From: Bombus terrestris
Taxonomy: Eukaryota; Arthropoda; Insecta; Hymenoptera; Apidae
Direction: 5' to 3'
DNA length: 64,000 bases
NCBI RefSeq assembly: GCF_910591885.1
Contig: NC_063279.1
Coordinates: forward strand, 5,766,001 to 5,830,000
Shown: one piece after another, positions 48,401-60,319 of the stretch
Position numbering within the stretch: position 1 is the first letter of the stretch
Layout of the letters: the number at the start of each line of letters is the position of its first letter
Program-made: the position numbers and the translations under genes
Notes under the pieces: generated by a model
Databases searched by the model: none
The model's input: the letters and a program-made list of their open reading frames with translations, nothing else
Told to the model about the DNA's origin: nothing

Positions 48401-49155
48401 CGATACCAACCCCTTTTACTGGTTTCGTTGTAATCCTAGTGCCGAAGCTTTATTTCTCAAATTCCCGTCGAATATTATTTTAATTTCCTCTAATCTGGCA
48501 ATGTGACTTTGTTTCAAAATGATGTACACTGACATCGCAAAAGCATCTGTACGTTGGAAGAAAGAAACGATAGCAACAGAAATATTTCATTTAGGACAAA
48601 ATGTACTCTGTTCAAAGAACTGTAAAATTAATACACTTTGGCAAAATTTCAAGGGGTCGAACGATAACATTACCGAGCTTTCACGAATGCCGATTCGGAT
48701 AATTAATTGAAAGGCTCGTAATAAAATGTTTGTCTCTTTACCAGAAAAATGAAAGAACACTCTGATATTTGCTCTAAAAATACCTCTTCGGTTTACGTTC
48801 GATAGATTTCAATTCTTCAAACAAAATATTCACGACAATACATAGTTCTCATATTCCTGCAACTTTAATTTTTCTTCCATAAAATTCACTATCTCTTCAA
48901 CGACACATTCATCGTTTTACACAATTGCTGCAAATGTATCTGTAATGTCGTTTCAATCGCACACTTCGTTAGAGTTTATAAAATCAAAGATCAACAGGCT
49001 CAGGTTGTGTATAATATCTGAATAATTTTTATATCGGCCAGGACATCTTTCGAAGATAAATAAAAATCTTTAACGCGATAACAGAAGAGATCGTAAAGCA
49101 AAGGGGTTAGCTGGCTTCGTAAAAATCTGCGATCTAATTACGAAGTCCAATTATC
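45490..49155. other. Non-coding AT-rich DNA
   Basis: Open frames up to 107 codons (46241-46564 plus), none recognisable. One isolated CAGGGTGTCGCAACTG at 47448 resembles a terminus of the palindromic family but has no partner. The 88-codon frame 48065-48331 has no domain I know. Confidence 0.5.
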
Positions 49156-49160
49156 CTATT

Positions 49161-49201
49161 AAAAAAAAAAAAAAAAAAAAAAAGAAGAAGAAGAAGAAGA
49201 A
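49161..49201. repeat. Poly(A) run and (GAA)n
   Basis: Twenty-three A residues followed by six GAA units. Confidence 0.95.
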
Positions 49202-49600
49202 CAAACCGCGTGGGGAATACATTAGACTGGCGAAAATGTCCAAATTACGATTATTATTACGACCATTACCGACTAGTATATCCTCTGCTCTCTCATTCGT
49301 GATCGATGAGCCGGTGAGCACACGCGTAAAATATCAGCAGTGAATATCCGCGTTATTAATACATGGCGCAAACACGGACGCAAACGCTCGCGCAATAACA
49401 AATGCGACAGAGAGTCGAGGATGGACGCGCGAATGGGAACGTCGGGATACGAGGAAGACAGACGAAGGCAGAAGGGTACTATTAGAAGGGAGTTATTAGA
49501 ACGAGAAATAGGAGTAACGAGAAAACAGGCACGTCGGCGAAACACAGGGGAAAAAAGCAAACAGAAATAGGTGAATGAGAAAATGAAACCGCGAGACACA

Positions 49601-49653
49601 AAGAGAGAGAGTGAGAGAGAAAGGGAGAGGGAGGGAGGGAGAAAAAAGAGAGA
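49601..49653. repeat. GA/GGGA-rich purine microsatellite
   Basis: Imperfect GA repeat merging into GGGA units. It generates the Leu-Ser runs of the 189-codon minus-strand frame 49273-49842, which has no other recognisable feature. Confidence 0.9.
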
Positions 49654-49849
49654 AATGCAAAGTAACGAAAGCAGAAGCGGTGCAATTAAAGCGGCGACAT
49701 GCAGTATAATAGGAAAGGAAAGACACAAATTCTTTCTTTTGTCTACTTTTCTGTGCAACGATAGAGAGGAACTCGATGACAACGTTTTGCTCAAAATGAT
49801 AATATCAGGGCCAACGTGAGCGTTGTCTATTAGTAAACGCAATATACCA

Positions 49850-51350
49850 TTATTGATCGGTTATATTTATTGCAAAATTCTAGTAAATTTTACTGTATTT
49901 GGTATTTTACGTTGCACGGCACGCATAACAGATTTGCAATAAAATAAGTAGTAAATAAGAACAATTTGTATTAAGTATGGATAGGTGCCTTAATACTAGT
50001 AGTCGGCAATGTGGATATTCACCTGTTTCTTTAAATATCTAGCGCTTTTATTTTGTTACTCTGCGAATGTCCAGAGTTATTGAATTTCCTTCTATATATA
50101 ACAGACCTTTTCTTTTTTTTAAATTATTTTGCAAATTTTTACGAATGTGCTCGGAACCAGCGAAAGAAAAATACATGAAAACGGGGATGGATGCGGATGG
50201 ATTAGAGAGGAGACGCGTGTAGAGGACGTGAGACGAAAGAATACGTCACAAAGCTGAAAATGATATATGGACAAATAAAGGTGGAGATATTTCCGATAGG
50301 AAAGCGAAGGTAAAGAGAGAAGTGGAACGCGATAAATTGTAATTAGATCCGGGGCGAATTTGACAATGTCTGGCGTGCATGAATCATGTATTAATCCAAT
50401 CGCTAATGGGTATTAACCAGAATCCCGTTTAAAATTATAGCTTCCCTATAGGTATTGCGTGTAGTCATATGTATAGGTAGGACGTGTGTGATGCAACTCT
50501 AACATGTTCTTACAGTAATGCCGCGATTAATATTTTCGAATGATAAATATCGAATAAAGTAGTCGCCGCACTGACGTTGTGAAGATAAAAATCTTGTTAC
50601 GTTTTTATTTTAAAAAAAGAAGAAAAGAAGAAGGAGGAAAGGAATATTTATTTTTAATCTATACGCGCGATGTTAATGATACGATAAGCGTTTAATCCTT
50701 TTGCAACTACGAACGAGATGCCTCTTTTAGAATATTTGTTCGCTCATTTTAGAAGATAGATTGCTTCAAAATGTATTTTACGTTTCATCGTGAATTTTCC
50801 AAGTAATTTGATAGTTACGTTGTACCGTTCTCTTACCATGTGTTGATACTGAACGATGATGGAACTGTTATTGAGAATGATACACGCGAAAAGTCGTATT
50901 CTAATTTTGACAGTAAATTTAAAATAATTAGAAAAAATTGTATAATGCCGAGGGAACTTAAAATTAAATAAAAAATCAAATTAGAAAGCTTTTCGATAGA
51001 AGTTTTATTTGATAAAACATTTTAACATTTTTTTCTTCCTTTTTTTTGGTATTTAAATATTTCCCCGATTCATAGGACAAATGTCGTGCAAATTGTCGGG
51101 TGAATAATTTTGGAAATTGTAACAGGAAAGGTGTACAAATAATTCATTAACGAATAATCGTATTTAACGGTGACAGGTACATTGAAATTTAATCAGCAGG
51201 TTGATGGGCAAATCTGACGAAATCCACGGTAATCCATTTTTGTTGCTAAATATCAATGAAGCGAGTACAGTACTGCGATTTAATTTATCGATTCTCTGTA
51301 CATCTCCGACAATGGTTTCCAATAATCGGAAGAACAAAATCAAACACACA
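49850..51350. other. Non-coding AT-rich DNA
   Basis: No frame over 60 codons before 51164. No repeats or termini seen. Confidence 0.55.
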
Positions 51351-51352
51351 TA

Positions 51353-51410
51353 AAAAGCTAAAAAAAAAAATAAAAAAAATAAAAAATAAAAATAAAAAAT
51401 TAAAAAAAGA
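51353..51410. repeat. A-rich (AAAAAT)n-like simple repeat
   Basis: Irregular A5-A8/T units. It accounts for the Phe/Leu-rich start of the 83-codon minus-strand frame 51164-51415. Confidence 0.9.
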
Positions 51411-51506
51411 AGCATTTATATGATACTTAAGTAGAAACTTTGTCGATTAAACGTAATCGCGTTTAAAACTAAAATCGATTTTTTTCAATTAGTCGTAACA
51501 TTTTAA

Positions 51507-51692
51507 TTACAAAGCATTAGGAACCTGATCCAGGTTCTGTAGGCGCACATGTTGCTTCTGGAGTTGCGAGTTCACGCCGTGGGGTATACTTGAAGATTTA
51601 ATTAACGAGGTGGTTCGATCAGAAAGGATTGCTGTATATCCACACCGCACCTGAGACCCGTGGTTCGTCCCGTATTTAAGAAATTCTGTCAA
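51507..51692 (-). other. Candidate small ORF or terminal exon, unrecognised
   Basis: This 61-codon frame lies in a locally GC-richer patch of an AT-rich area. It ends SIPHGVNSQLQKQHVRLQNL, then seven more residues before TAA, a Gln-rich, normally composed protein-like tail without low complexity. On the minus strand a pyrimidine-poor 'ttgacag' precedes its middle, so splice support is weak. I do not recognise a family. It could be a real terminal exon, an old transposon fragment or chance. Confidence 0.2.
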
Positions 51693-52307
51693 TTTAACTT
51701 CTTAACAATTTTTACGATACGACGGACCAATAAACTTCAGCACATTTTTACAGCGAAACCTTTTTGAAACCGAGGATTTTGTCTGCAAAAGGAAATAATT
51801 CCAATGTTTCTACATTTACTTGCACACTAGCTTTTTTCCTTTTCCCGCTTTTTATAGGCGACAGAAACAACATTCGTACCATTCGTAATACGCTATGATG
51901 AAAGATATAAAGTATCGAGGAAGCTGGAAAAATTTGCAAAAATCTAAAATGTTGTACCCGATTTATACAATTTGAATACGGTTAGGAAAAGTATTTCAAT
52001 GTTTGATCACGTGTTTTCCAACAAATATGAAAAGTAATTTCGCGGGCGCTTCTTCGAATCGTCCAAATATTAATTCGACAAATATCCGCCTGCCGTAAAA
52101 TACTTCGAAGTTTTTGGTGAAACGAACGATCAACAGATAATTCGATGTATTTACTCGAAGAACCGAACGTTTCTGAAAACAGCGCGGAACCTCCGATATA
52201 GACTGAATATCGAATATCGAAAATAGAAACTTTCCCAGTTTTTCGTCTGCCCTTCTCATTATAGGTGCAGATTTTTGCCAATTTGACGGTGGATTTTCTT
52301 CTTTTTT

Positions 52308-52331
52308 CTCTCTCTCTCTCTCTTTTTTTTT
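52308..52331. repeat. (CT)n microsatellite with T-run
   Basis: CT run of about 15 bp followed by a T-run. Confidence 0.9.
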
Positions 52332-52955
52332 AAAGAAACGAAACCCTAATATGGAGAACGTCACAAATGTACGCAGAGGTACACCAATAAATAATTCGGC
52401 GAGTTAAAAATTTTTAAGCGAAATATTCGAAACGTTATGCGATTACCGCTGGCGAATTGAAATTACCGATGTCGATTATTTCGTTTCCAATTAAACGGTG
52501 ATGCTCCTACCGATGTAAATCGTTGCAAAATACTCTCGTTAAAAATTCATTGAAATACCTGTATCAAGAGCATTTATCTAAAATTGGTGGACGCGAACGG
52601 AGAAAGGGACGTGGCCGGCCATTTATTATTTATTTTCGCGATACATCCAAGTGAAATTCTTCGCGTGCGAATTGCTCGCGTAAAAAGTCGATCGATCACG
52701 CATCACGCCCACGCGTCAAAAGAACGTGATTACACGTTCGCGTATTATCATACAAACGAGATACCCTTGTAAAGGCTAATTATATCGGCTAATCATTTTC
52801 ACGAAAATAAGAAAAATAATCAAGGAAATTGATGGCCCCTCCTTTGTCTATCGCGATCACTGCGGCATTTCAAATAAGGCTAACCCATGAATAATAGGAA
52901 AACGCTACCAACTTGAGAGATAGTCTCTTCCCCCTTTCTTTTTTCTTCTTTTTCC

Positions 52956-52973
52956 TTTTTTTTTTTTTTTTTT
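52956..52973. repeat. Poly(T) run
   Basis: Eighteen T residues at the end of a pyrimidine tract. Confidence 0.9.
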
Positions 52974-54756
52974 ATTTTCGATGGCTAGATTTTAGAAGAC
53001 TTACTTCGATAACAATTCAGAAAATATAAATATTTAATCGCAGATTGGCAGACCGAAGTCAGGATACGTACACAGGTGAATAATTCAAGTATTCAGACTT
53101 AGGGTAATTTCAACTTTGAGAAGTACGATTCCCTTAGTTCTACAATTAGTCGAGTTCCAACTTTATTCTTTGCCGCGATACGTAAAAGCACATAGAAAAA
53201 TACATAGCAACGAGCATATAAAGCTACTTGACATAATCCGAAAAATTACTTTGCTTCTCGAACATTTATTTCTATCGAAAAGCTGAAATAAATTCTGAAT
53301 ATTTGCAATGATAATTTGGCGATGATTATATCGGGCTTTTAAACGATATCTATGATAAAAAAAAACACGGAATAAATTTAATTAAAGCATAAACGCATAC
53401 GCACAGTTCTGATTAATTAAAACGCGAAGTCAAAACAGCGAGAAGGAATAGAACTTTCTGGCCGATACATATTCGCAAACGTATGAAATTATGGAATCGT
53501 TCATTTCGGTTAAACAAACTCCGGACCGAGCATTTTCAACAAATAAGTACCAGATAAATCAATTTTTCTACTTATTAATGCACTGGTACGTATTGCGATG
53601 CATGCCTTTGTATTTTCTTTATTGTCTCTTCGTATTGGAAATCGAGGGAATTTCGAAACATTTGTCAAAGAAACAGCGTTTAATTAAATGGAATTTCATT
53701 GGTTAGCCTATTCCGGCTTTTTACTCGATCGAAAATAAAGAAACTCGTATCATTTACGAGGATGTTTAATATCGTGCAATGTAAATAACGTAGTTATCGG
53801 GCTGCAACGTAGTTCCGCGGGAATAACCAAGCCGGAACATTACACGAAATAGCAACACGCTTACGAGTAAAAAAAAACATTATTAGGAAATTATTAGAAC
53901 CTTTAAAAATGATTATCTCGTTTGAACCGACAGACTATAAATGACTCTTTAATATATTCGATATCAAAAACGATAATCTCGTCAATTTGATATAACAAAA
54001 TCAATTGGCTTTTTATCCATGAACAGGCCGAGTCACGAAAGCATTTGAATAATTGTGATAGGAAACTTATCGTACGTGTTAGGCGAAACATTTTGAAATT
54101 TCATTGGCACTGTAACGAGACACGACTGCCTCGCGATTATACCGATGAAATTCGAAAACGTTCAAGCGAGCATAGAAATTATCTTCGATCTTCTCGATAG
54201 AATTTAGACGAAAAAATTGTCAACGCCAGGGCGTAATTATCGCAATTGAAATTAATTACGATTCTTTTGAGTATAATAGGTGTAACAAGTTGTTACATTT
54301 TATCCGTTTGTATATTTGCATCGGAACTTTGCATGAATATGTATAAAGTTCTGATCGATTAATCTTGATCGAATATCGCGTTTCGAAACGACAGTGTATA
54401 TCGTTGCAGCAATTTCGAATGAAGTCACAGAACATGGTGCGTTCGTTGTTGCCATTTTATACGAACTTTTACGGTATTTTACAGGTTGCCCCGTAAAGTT
54501 GGCCGGTTCTCGCGGTCGCTCTGAATCTGGCCGCATAATGTAAACCAAAATTAACGACCTTGCTTTACACAGCCAGCCTCTTTCACCCTCTTTCTCATAG
54601 TTCGGACGCGAGCGAAAACAAATTCGCAAGGGGTGAAATTTAATAACGCGGTTAGAGCGACAGCGTGAAAAGCAAAAAGGTGCGGCACACTCTTTCAGAG
54701 CCGCGTGAAAAAAAAGACGAACAGCCATCGTCGTCGCGATATTAATCGCGCAGCGA

Positions 54757-54764
54757 TATAAAAG
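54757..54764 (+). promoter_or_regulatory. TATA-box-like sequence
   Basis: TATAAAAG, a good metazoan TATA match, lies in a GC-richer context. The region 25 to 30 bp downstream (about 54785-54792) immediately precedes the ATG of the 50-codon ORF. No transcript evidence. Confidence 0.25.
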
Positions 54765-54792
54765 TAACGACACTGGTGTTCGAACCGGCGAG

Positions 54793-54945
54793 ATGAACCA
54801 GGAAGGGGAGCATGATGATGGCGAACGCGATAGAGAAAAAGAGACACGCGTATCAAAGGCATTTTTAATAAATAACAGCGGCACGAGCAGTTCCAGTGCC
54901 CTCGTTCCGCTCGCGCTTGTCACCGCGCATCCTTCCACTGTGTAA
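54793..54945 (+). CDS. Hypothetical 50-codon ORF downstream of a TATA box
   Basis: The ATG at 54793 gives MNQEGEHDDGERDREKETRV, a Ser/Thr-rich middle and a short hydrophobic end before TAA at 54943. I recognise no domain, signal peptide or membrane segment. It is short enough to occur by chance, and the opposite strand is also open. It is listed only because a TATA-like box is appropriately placed and local composition is gene-like. It could instead be the start of a longer gene with a splice donor inside it. Confidence 0.15.
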   Translation: MNQEGEHDDGERDREKETRVSKAFLINNSGTSSSSALVPLALVTAHPSTV

Positions 54946-55187
54946 TTTTCACTAAAAATTCATTAGTCAACGGGTCACGCGACGTGATCAAAGTCCGCGA
55001 ATTTCAAATCTCATAGCATTATGGTTGTGTCCGGTGGAGAGACACAAATTGTTCAAATACGAATCTCCGCTCTTTTTTTTTTCTTTCCTTTTTCTTTTTT
55101 TTTTCTCGATGAATAAATTTGGAAACGTATACTTGAACTAACAATGCCAGAGTTTCGATATGTACCTTACATAGATATGAATCTTAA

Positions 55188-55457
55188 CACTTTGACTGCC
55201 ACGTTGGTGATATATGACCGGCCACGGTTTCTCCTGTGACGACACGGTGGATCGTTCGTGACCGGAGCGCAAGAGTTTCTTACAATTGTAAAAATTGAAT
55301 GAAAATTGACAATTAGGGCATTTTGAATATAACCGATAAATAGAAGATACTTGGAGATAAAAAAAATGAGAACGAATCTTGCATTTAACGGTGCACTGTG
55401 TTAAAACACTGTGGCATCCTGAGCGAAACGTGTGATTTTAGCGTGGCAGTCAAAGTG
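55188..55457. mobile_element. piggyBac-like MITE with perfect 16-bp TIRs and TTAA duplication
   Basis: CACTTTGACTGCCACG at the left end is an exact inverted complement of the right end, and TTAA flanks both sides (55184-55187, 55458-55461). TTAA targeting is diagnostic for piggyBac-type transposition. The 270-bp interior has no coding capacity. Confidence 0.9.
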
Positions 55458-55468
55458 TTAATATTTAA

Positions 55469-55780
55469 CACTTATAAATTGCGTACGGCGCTGAGCGCGC
55501 AAAACGCGCTCCCAGAGCCATTTTTGATCTACCGATGTACTGGCTATACCGACTGATTGTTTTTATTGCTTGGAACGTCAACATTCGGTTGTTTTGCTGA
55601 TCATTTGTCACAAGAATGCGCAAGGCTTCATTACCCTGGTAACATAACAAAAACATTTGTCTGTGGTTGCTTAAGTCATCGATTCAGTCGAAAAAACATA
55701 TAAACGAGATATATCTCGTGACCCAGTCACAACGTTCGGCTTGCTAAAAACGAGATATCTCGTAACCCGTAAGCAATGTG
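55469..55780. mobile_element. Second piggyBac-like MITE, adjacent, TTAA-flanked
   Basis: It starts 12 bp after the previous element. TTAA precedes CACTTATAAATTGCGTACGG, and the right end, reverse-complemented, starts CACATTGCTTACGGG after TTAA. The ends are related but gapped, so the TIR match is weaker. Near the right end the motif acgagatat(at)ctcgt.accc occurs twice (about 55704 and 55750), typical of subterminal transposase-binding repeats. Confidence 0.6.
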
Positions 55781-55789
55781 TTAAATAAG

Positions 55790-58160
55790 TTACAAGTAAT
55801 CGATTAGAGTTAAAGCGACACGAAGGAAATAAACGAATAGATGTAATTACGTTCCTGTTCCGATAAAAATAGTAATTCGACGAAGACGCAAAAAATGTCA
55901 TACCGTTCAATTTGATTAATTTGGTAGGTTCACTTTTAACAGCAACGATGCGAACCATCTCCGCGTCATCCTTCTTTGATCATTTTATTCCATTTTAAAC
56001 GACGACGACGCTAATCACCGCGAAACGCAAGTACAGCGGAAAATAACGACGATATTAAATTGTTGGATGGTTTAAATTACAGAGAATAGTTTGTTCTGTA
56101 CTAACCTCCACAAGGGTGATGAGAATGATGAAAAGAGGCGGTGGACAACACCTGTAATGGTCGGCGTAGTATTTCCGGTCCCTTTCTTCCGTAAGGAATT
56201 CATCGCCGATCATGCGGACCATCCTGCAATTAAGAAATTTTCTTTCACCGGTTCTATTCTTTGCCTTTGGTTACATTTTTGTTTCTCGTTTTCTCTTCGA
56301 CACATTGACGCGTTAATTTTTCCACGTTTAACGTTCGAAACGTTGCTTCCGCGGATCACGGTTTAGTTAGCTGTGTTTGCTTCGAGACGAACGAATCGTC
56401 GCGATTTTGCTTGGTGGAATAGATTAAGGAAGAAAAATGCGTAGCTTGGACACTCCGTTTTTGCTCTCGATACTGTATTTTATTGACTTTTATTGACAAA
56501 ATATTATTTGTAGATTTTATTGTCCAAGTTGAAGGTATTGTTCGAAGCATTTCTGCTTTGTTATATTACCCATAGAGATTTTTTTAACTGATTTGCAATC
56601 CATTGAAACGGTAAAATACATCGATGTATGGAAAAACCAGAAGCAAAGGTTGCTCGCATTTTTCACTCTGTAATATGAATGATAAACAAATCATATTTCG
56701 AAAATGCTATATCGCGCGTATTGGTAATATAGGCTCGATAGATCGATACATTTGCCACGGATGATATTCCAACGCGAAAAATGTATTGACCAACAATAAA
56801 CTCGTCAACCAATATCAGCTTGAATGCGGTATTTTCAATCGTATTTAAAAATCTACGGTGTATAAAATAAACGTTAAAACATTACAATAAATGTCCATAA
56901 ACAATGAACGTTACGTAAAAAAATATTGACGAATGAAGTACAATAGACGCTGCATGGAACATTGCAATTAGAGATTCGGAAATTTCAATGAAAAGCATAA
57001 AATCCTCGTTGAAGGAGGTTATAGGATACTTATAAATAAACTGCGGATTTTGTACGCTTTTATCGAGAATTCAATGATATTAAACTAATAATGTAAAAAA
57101 TATATAAAATATTGATATATTTAAAATAAAAATTGCAATATTCAATGAGTGGAACAAATGTCTATTTAAGCCGCCTTTTTCTACTCGTATTCGTAAGAAG
57201 TCGAAAGCATCGTAAACGTGTGCAATCGACTCGCATGCGAGAAACGATACAAAAGGAACGCGAGCTTGTAACAAATAACATAAAGAAAAGCTTGGAGAAT
57301 TCACAGCTCGCGACTCACACCACCGAGTTCTTAGCTCGCACTAACGAAACAACGGATTTGTCGAGGCAGAATTATGAAAATTATCGGCATCATTAAGAGC
57401 TTCTTTTTTCTCATCCAAGTATTTGAGAATTAATCTGTCAATGGCCCGGGGCTGTTCTGCGAACTAATCGTCGGTCTGGAGGAATTTTCACGCGAAGAAA
57501 TAGTTACGAACGCTCGTTAATCGTCGCCAGGGGTAGCGAAATAACGAGAAATTAATTTTACCGATTTCAAGTTCGCCACGAAGAAAAGGAGAAACACTTT
57601 CGCGCAATTACGACTGACTTCTGCCGTCTAGGATTTCTCATTATCTCGACCAGTCGATATCTGACGGTTGTTCCAAGTCATACACCCTTGACATTGTGAG
57701 AGAATTTCCACGATTATTAATAATAATTACAATTAACTAATTGCACACTGTTGCATTGGCGCATAGGATTTTAATCAAAGACTCTCTGTGTTCTCGATAC
57801 CCTTTCAACCTCCATCCAATTTCCTTCTTCCCTTTTCATTCTTTCGCCTCGATCGAATAGTTTTTAATGAAATTCAACGTATTCGAATATCTCGCGATGA
57901 ATTTACTTTGGCAAAGAAAAATCAGAAACGCCAGCCACGAAATTCTAAATTAATTCTAAATCGATTCTAAAATAATTCGAATATATTTCGAGAATCTCTG
58001 GACTTTTTAACGAATTCACGCGACGAAATAATTATTACAAAATATTTTTAAAATTATTTATTCGCTTAGCATTGCTCGTATACTTGTAACAACGAAATAA
58101 CTGTCCTTTGATATTCGATATGATTTTACGTTCGTGTATTCCACGCAGTTTTATGAATAA
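55790..58160. other. Non-coding AT-rich DNA
   Basis: Frames up to 95 codons without recognisable domains; an AT-rich stretch lies near 57080-57140. No termini noticed. Confidence 0.5.
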
Positions 58161-58167
58161 AATATTC

Positions 58168-58193
58168 AAAAAAAAAAAAAAAAGAAAAAAAAA
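58168..58193. repeat. Poly(A)-rich run
   Basis: A-run interrupted by a single G, no retroelement upstream recognised. Confidence 0.85.
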
Positions 58194-58199
58194 TGGGAC

Positions 58200-59590
58200 A
58201 TATTTGAAGAGATAAAAATATCCAAAACGTGAAGAACAGAGTTAAGCACGAAACGGGTAACGTAGTACGGTTACTGATAAACGCGTAATTAATAACTTGA
58301 TTGATCGTCGAATGAAAATTCGAAGGTAGGAAGATACGAATACCGCTATTTATTCTCTATCGTTCTACCAGAGAAGACGAATGCAAACATTTCCTATTCA
58401 TTCGTTATTCTGAGGCGATCGTTCAACTGTAAGTCTGTGTCACTGTGAATTAAATCGTCGATCAAGTGGTATTTCATAAACGTTCTTCATATTTCCCGAC
58501 TGTGCACCGTGAACCAATATTTCTCGTGGATTTCCTCGCAATTAGCTTGATTGAACATCGAAAAAGGGGAAATCTTATATCTATTGGGCACCGAAGAAAT
58601 ATAGTAACATTTGTTTTTGGAGATTATTGAAAGACATTTATCAAACGTATTTTCCTGAATCCGATAAAATAGCATCGGCCTTGCTGAAGTGGAAAAATTT
58701 GATATTTCATTTTGCGTTTTTCTTAATGTTCTCCGCGATATTTTTTAAATCACGCGGATATTTCATACAATCGTATCATTTACGATTCCACATAGTTTGA
58801 CCGTACGGTTGTTTTCAAAATCCTCAAATTATACTCGAAATTTTCGTTACATTAAATCTAAAATCATCTTAATTACATCTTAAATCAATACGTACGTTAT
58901 GGTAGGAATTCTTAATATTTTATAATATTATCAGATAGGAAATAGCACGAAATTTAAATTCTACTTGCTAGAACAAAAGTTCTGAATTCTTATTATCGTA
59001 ATCACAAAAATTCCGAATACTCTATCGTTGAAGGCTAATACAAATTCTAAATTCTAATGTTAAACATTTTTTAATTCACTCACGACAATTGAAGAAATTT
59101 TGAATATTAATATTATTATTATGAAAAAGATAATATTATTAAAACAATACGACGTTTCGATTCTACTATAAGAAGGATACAAATTCCAAATACCATCACT
59201 GAGACAATAGAAATTTTATATTTTTCCCCGCACCTATCTTACAATCTCCTATAGTATTCCAACGAATAATGTTCTAACGAACGATAGAATAACAAATAGA
59301 CTAAACGAGACACGAGTTTGTTTTAGAAACGAGCCGAAGCGTGAGCAGCTATAGCTGCGTAGATGGTCCGGTGTTCTCGATAGCGATCTTCTGTTCTATG
59401 GAATAATTACGAAGAAATATTGGTCCGTAATTCAACGCGCTAGCCATAACACCGTTTATGGTATCATAGATGAACTATCTCCTTCGTGTTTCTATCGACT
59501 GCGAGACGAAGCGAGGGTAGAGGACGCTCGTACGAGGGTGGACGAGAAAAGAGCAATTAAAGAGAAGCTAGGCTATATGGAGCGTGTTAG
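58200..59590. other. Non-coding AT-rich DNA
   Basis: Nearly devoid of open frames over 60 codons. No repeats recognised. Confidence 0.55.
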
Positions 59591-59596
59591 AGGAAA

Positions 59597-59620
59597 GAGA
59601 GAGAGAGAGAGAGAGAGAGA
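59597..59620. repeat. (GA)n microsatellite in a purine tract
   Basis: GA run continuing into AAAAAGGAAAG units to about 59655. Confidence 0.9.
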
Positions 59621-60084
59621 AAAAAGGAAAGAAGAAAGAAGGAGAGGGAAAAAATAGGTAGAGAGGTAAGAATTAACGGGAAAGATGAAAGAAACGTGGC
59701 AAGGAGAAAAAGTAGAGCAGAACGAATAAAACAGCTGGTAGTGAGAAAAGGTTGGAGGACAGAGATATTAAAGAAATGAGAACCACGACTAATTACGGAA
59801 TAATACAGAGATCAAGAAAGCGATGGAAAAAGTTCTGGCGGGGTGGCCTGCGACAAAAAGATCATGGAAATGGGTCAAAATGTGATACTAATGGGAGAAG
59901 CAAATTACAAGATGAAGAGGGGTCGACAAGAACCAGGAAATATTATTTTTCAAGCATGCTTTCGCGGTATGGTTGCTTTGTTTGTCTTTTAAAGAGACGC
60001 GACTTCGAGTTGCAGGGAGTATAATACGTTTCTCTTATCGATTATTTACGACTGTATCCATTACCATGATAGATTACTTGTAGA

Positions 60085-60310
60085 CTATCGGGAAATTTCA
60101 AGGTACGAGAATGCGCAGAGTACGCGTACGTAAGATACAGATTATTAAAAATGTAGTATGTTCGTTAGGATCGAGATTATAGGAAATTTAGAATTGCAAA
60201 AATGTACAAAGTAGACATAATATGCAAAAATACACAGAATATTCAATGTAAGTAAGTAAATTTTTATCTAGATTCTATTTAGTTTAATTAAGTTCATAGA
60301 AAGACTAATT
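60085..60310 (+). repeat. Unnamed dispersed repeat, copy 4 (partly duplicated)
   Basis: Two successive blocks align to the family: ggaaatttcaaggtacgag followed by 'aatgcgcagagtacgcg' (from about 60090), and ggaaatttagaattgcaaaa followed by 'gtacaaagtagacataatatgcaaaaatacacagaatattcaatg' (from about 60182). The second block resembles copy 2 most. Either a tandem duplication or two nested insertions. Confidence 0.5.
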
Positions 60311-60319
60311 TGCATAAAA

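Larger units (their letters stand above)
51950..54290. other. Non-coding AT-rich DNA
   Basis: Overlapping minus frames of 99 and 122 codons (51982-52364) are unrecognisable and run into a CT microsatellite. Otherwise only short frames. Confidence 0.5.
54300..54945. other. GC-richer island with long open frames on both strands
   Basis: The longest open frame of the window (212 codons, minus, 54300-54938) lies here; it has no recognisable domain. On the plus strand a TATAAAAG box at 54757-54764 lies 28 bp before a 50-codon ORF (54793-54945) starting MNQEGEHDDGERDREKE. The acidic/basic charged start and Ser-rich middle could be an N-terminal exon, but the ORF ends in TAA with no obvious donor. 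A promoter with a short leader peptide, or chance, are both possible. Confidence 0.25.

Noticed and set aside
49273..49842. 189-codon minus-strand open frame with hydrophobic Leu/Ser segments as a membrane protein
   Set aside because: The hydrophobic runs come from the CT/CCCT complement of the purine microsatellite at 49601-49653; no coherent membrane topology or domain.
54300..54938. 212-codon minus-strand open frame as a gene
   Set aside because: It is the longest frame in the window, but it has no recognisable domain, lies in a stop-poor GC-richer block open on both strands, and lacks codon or splice support.
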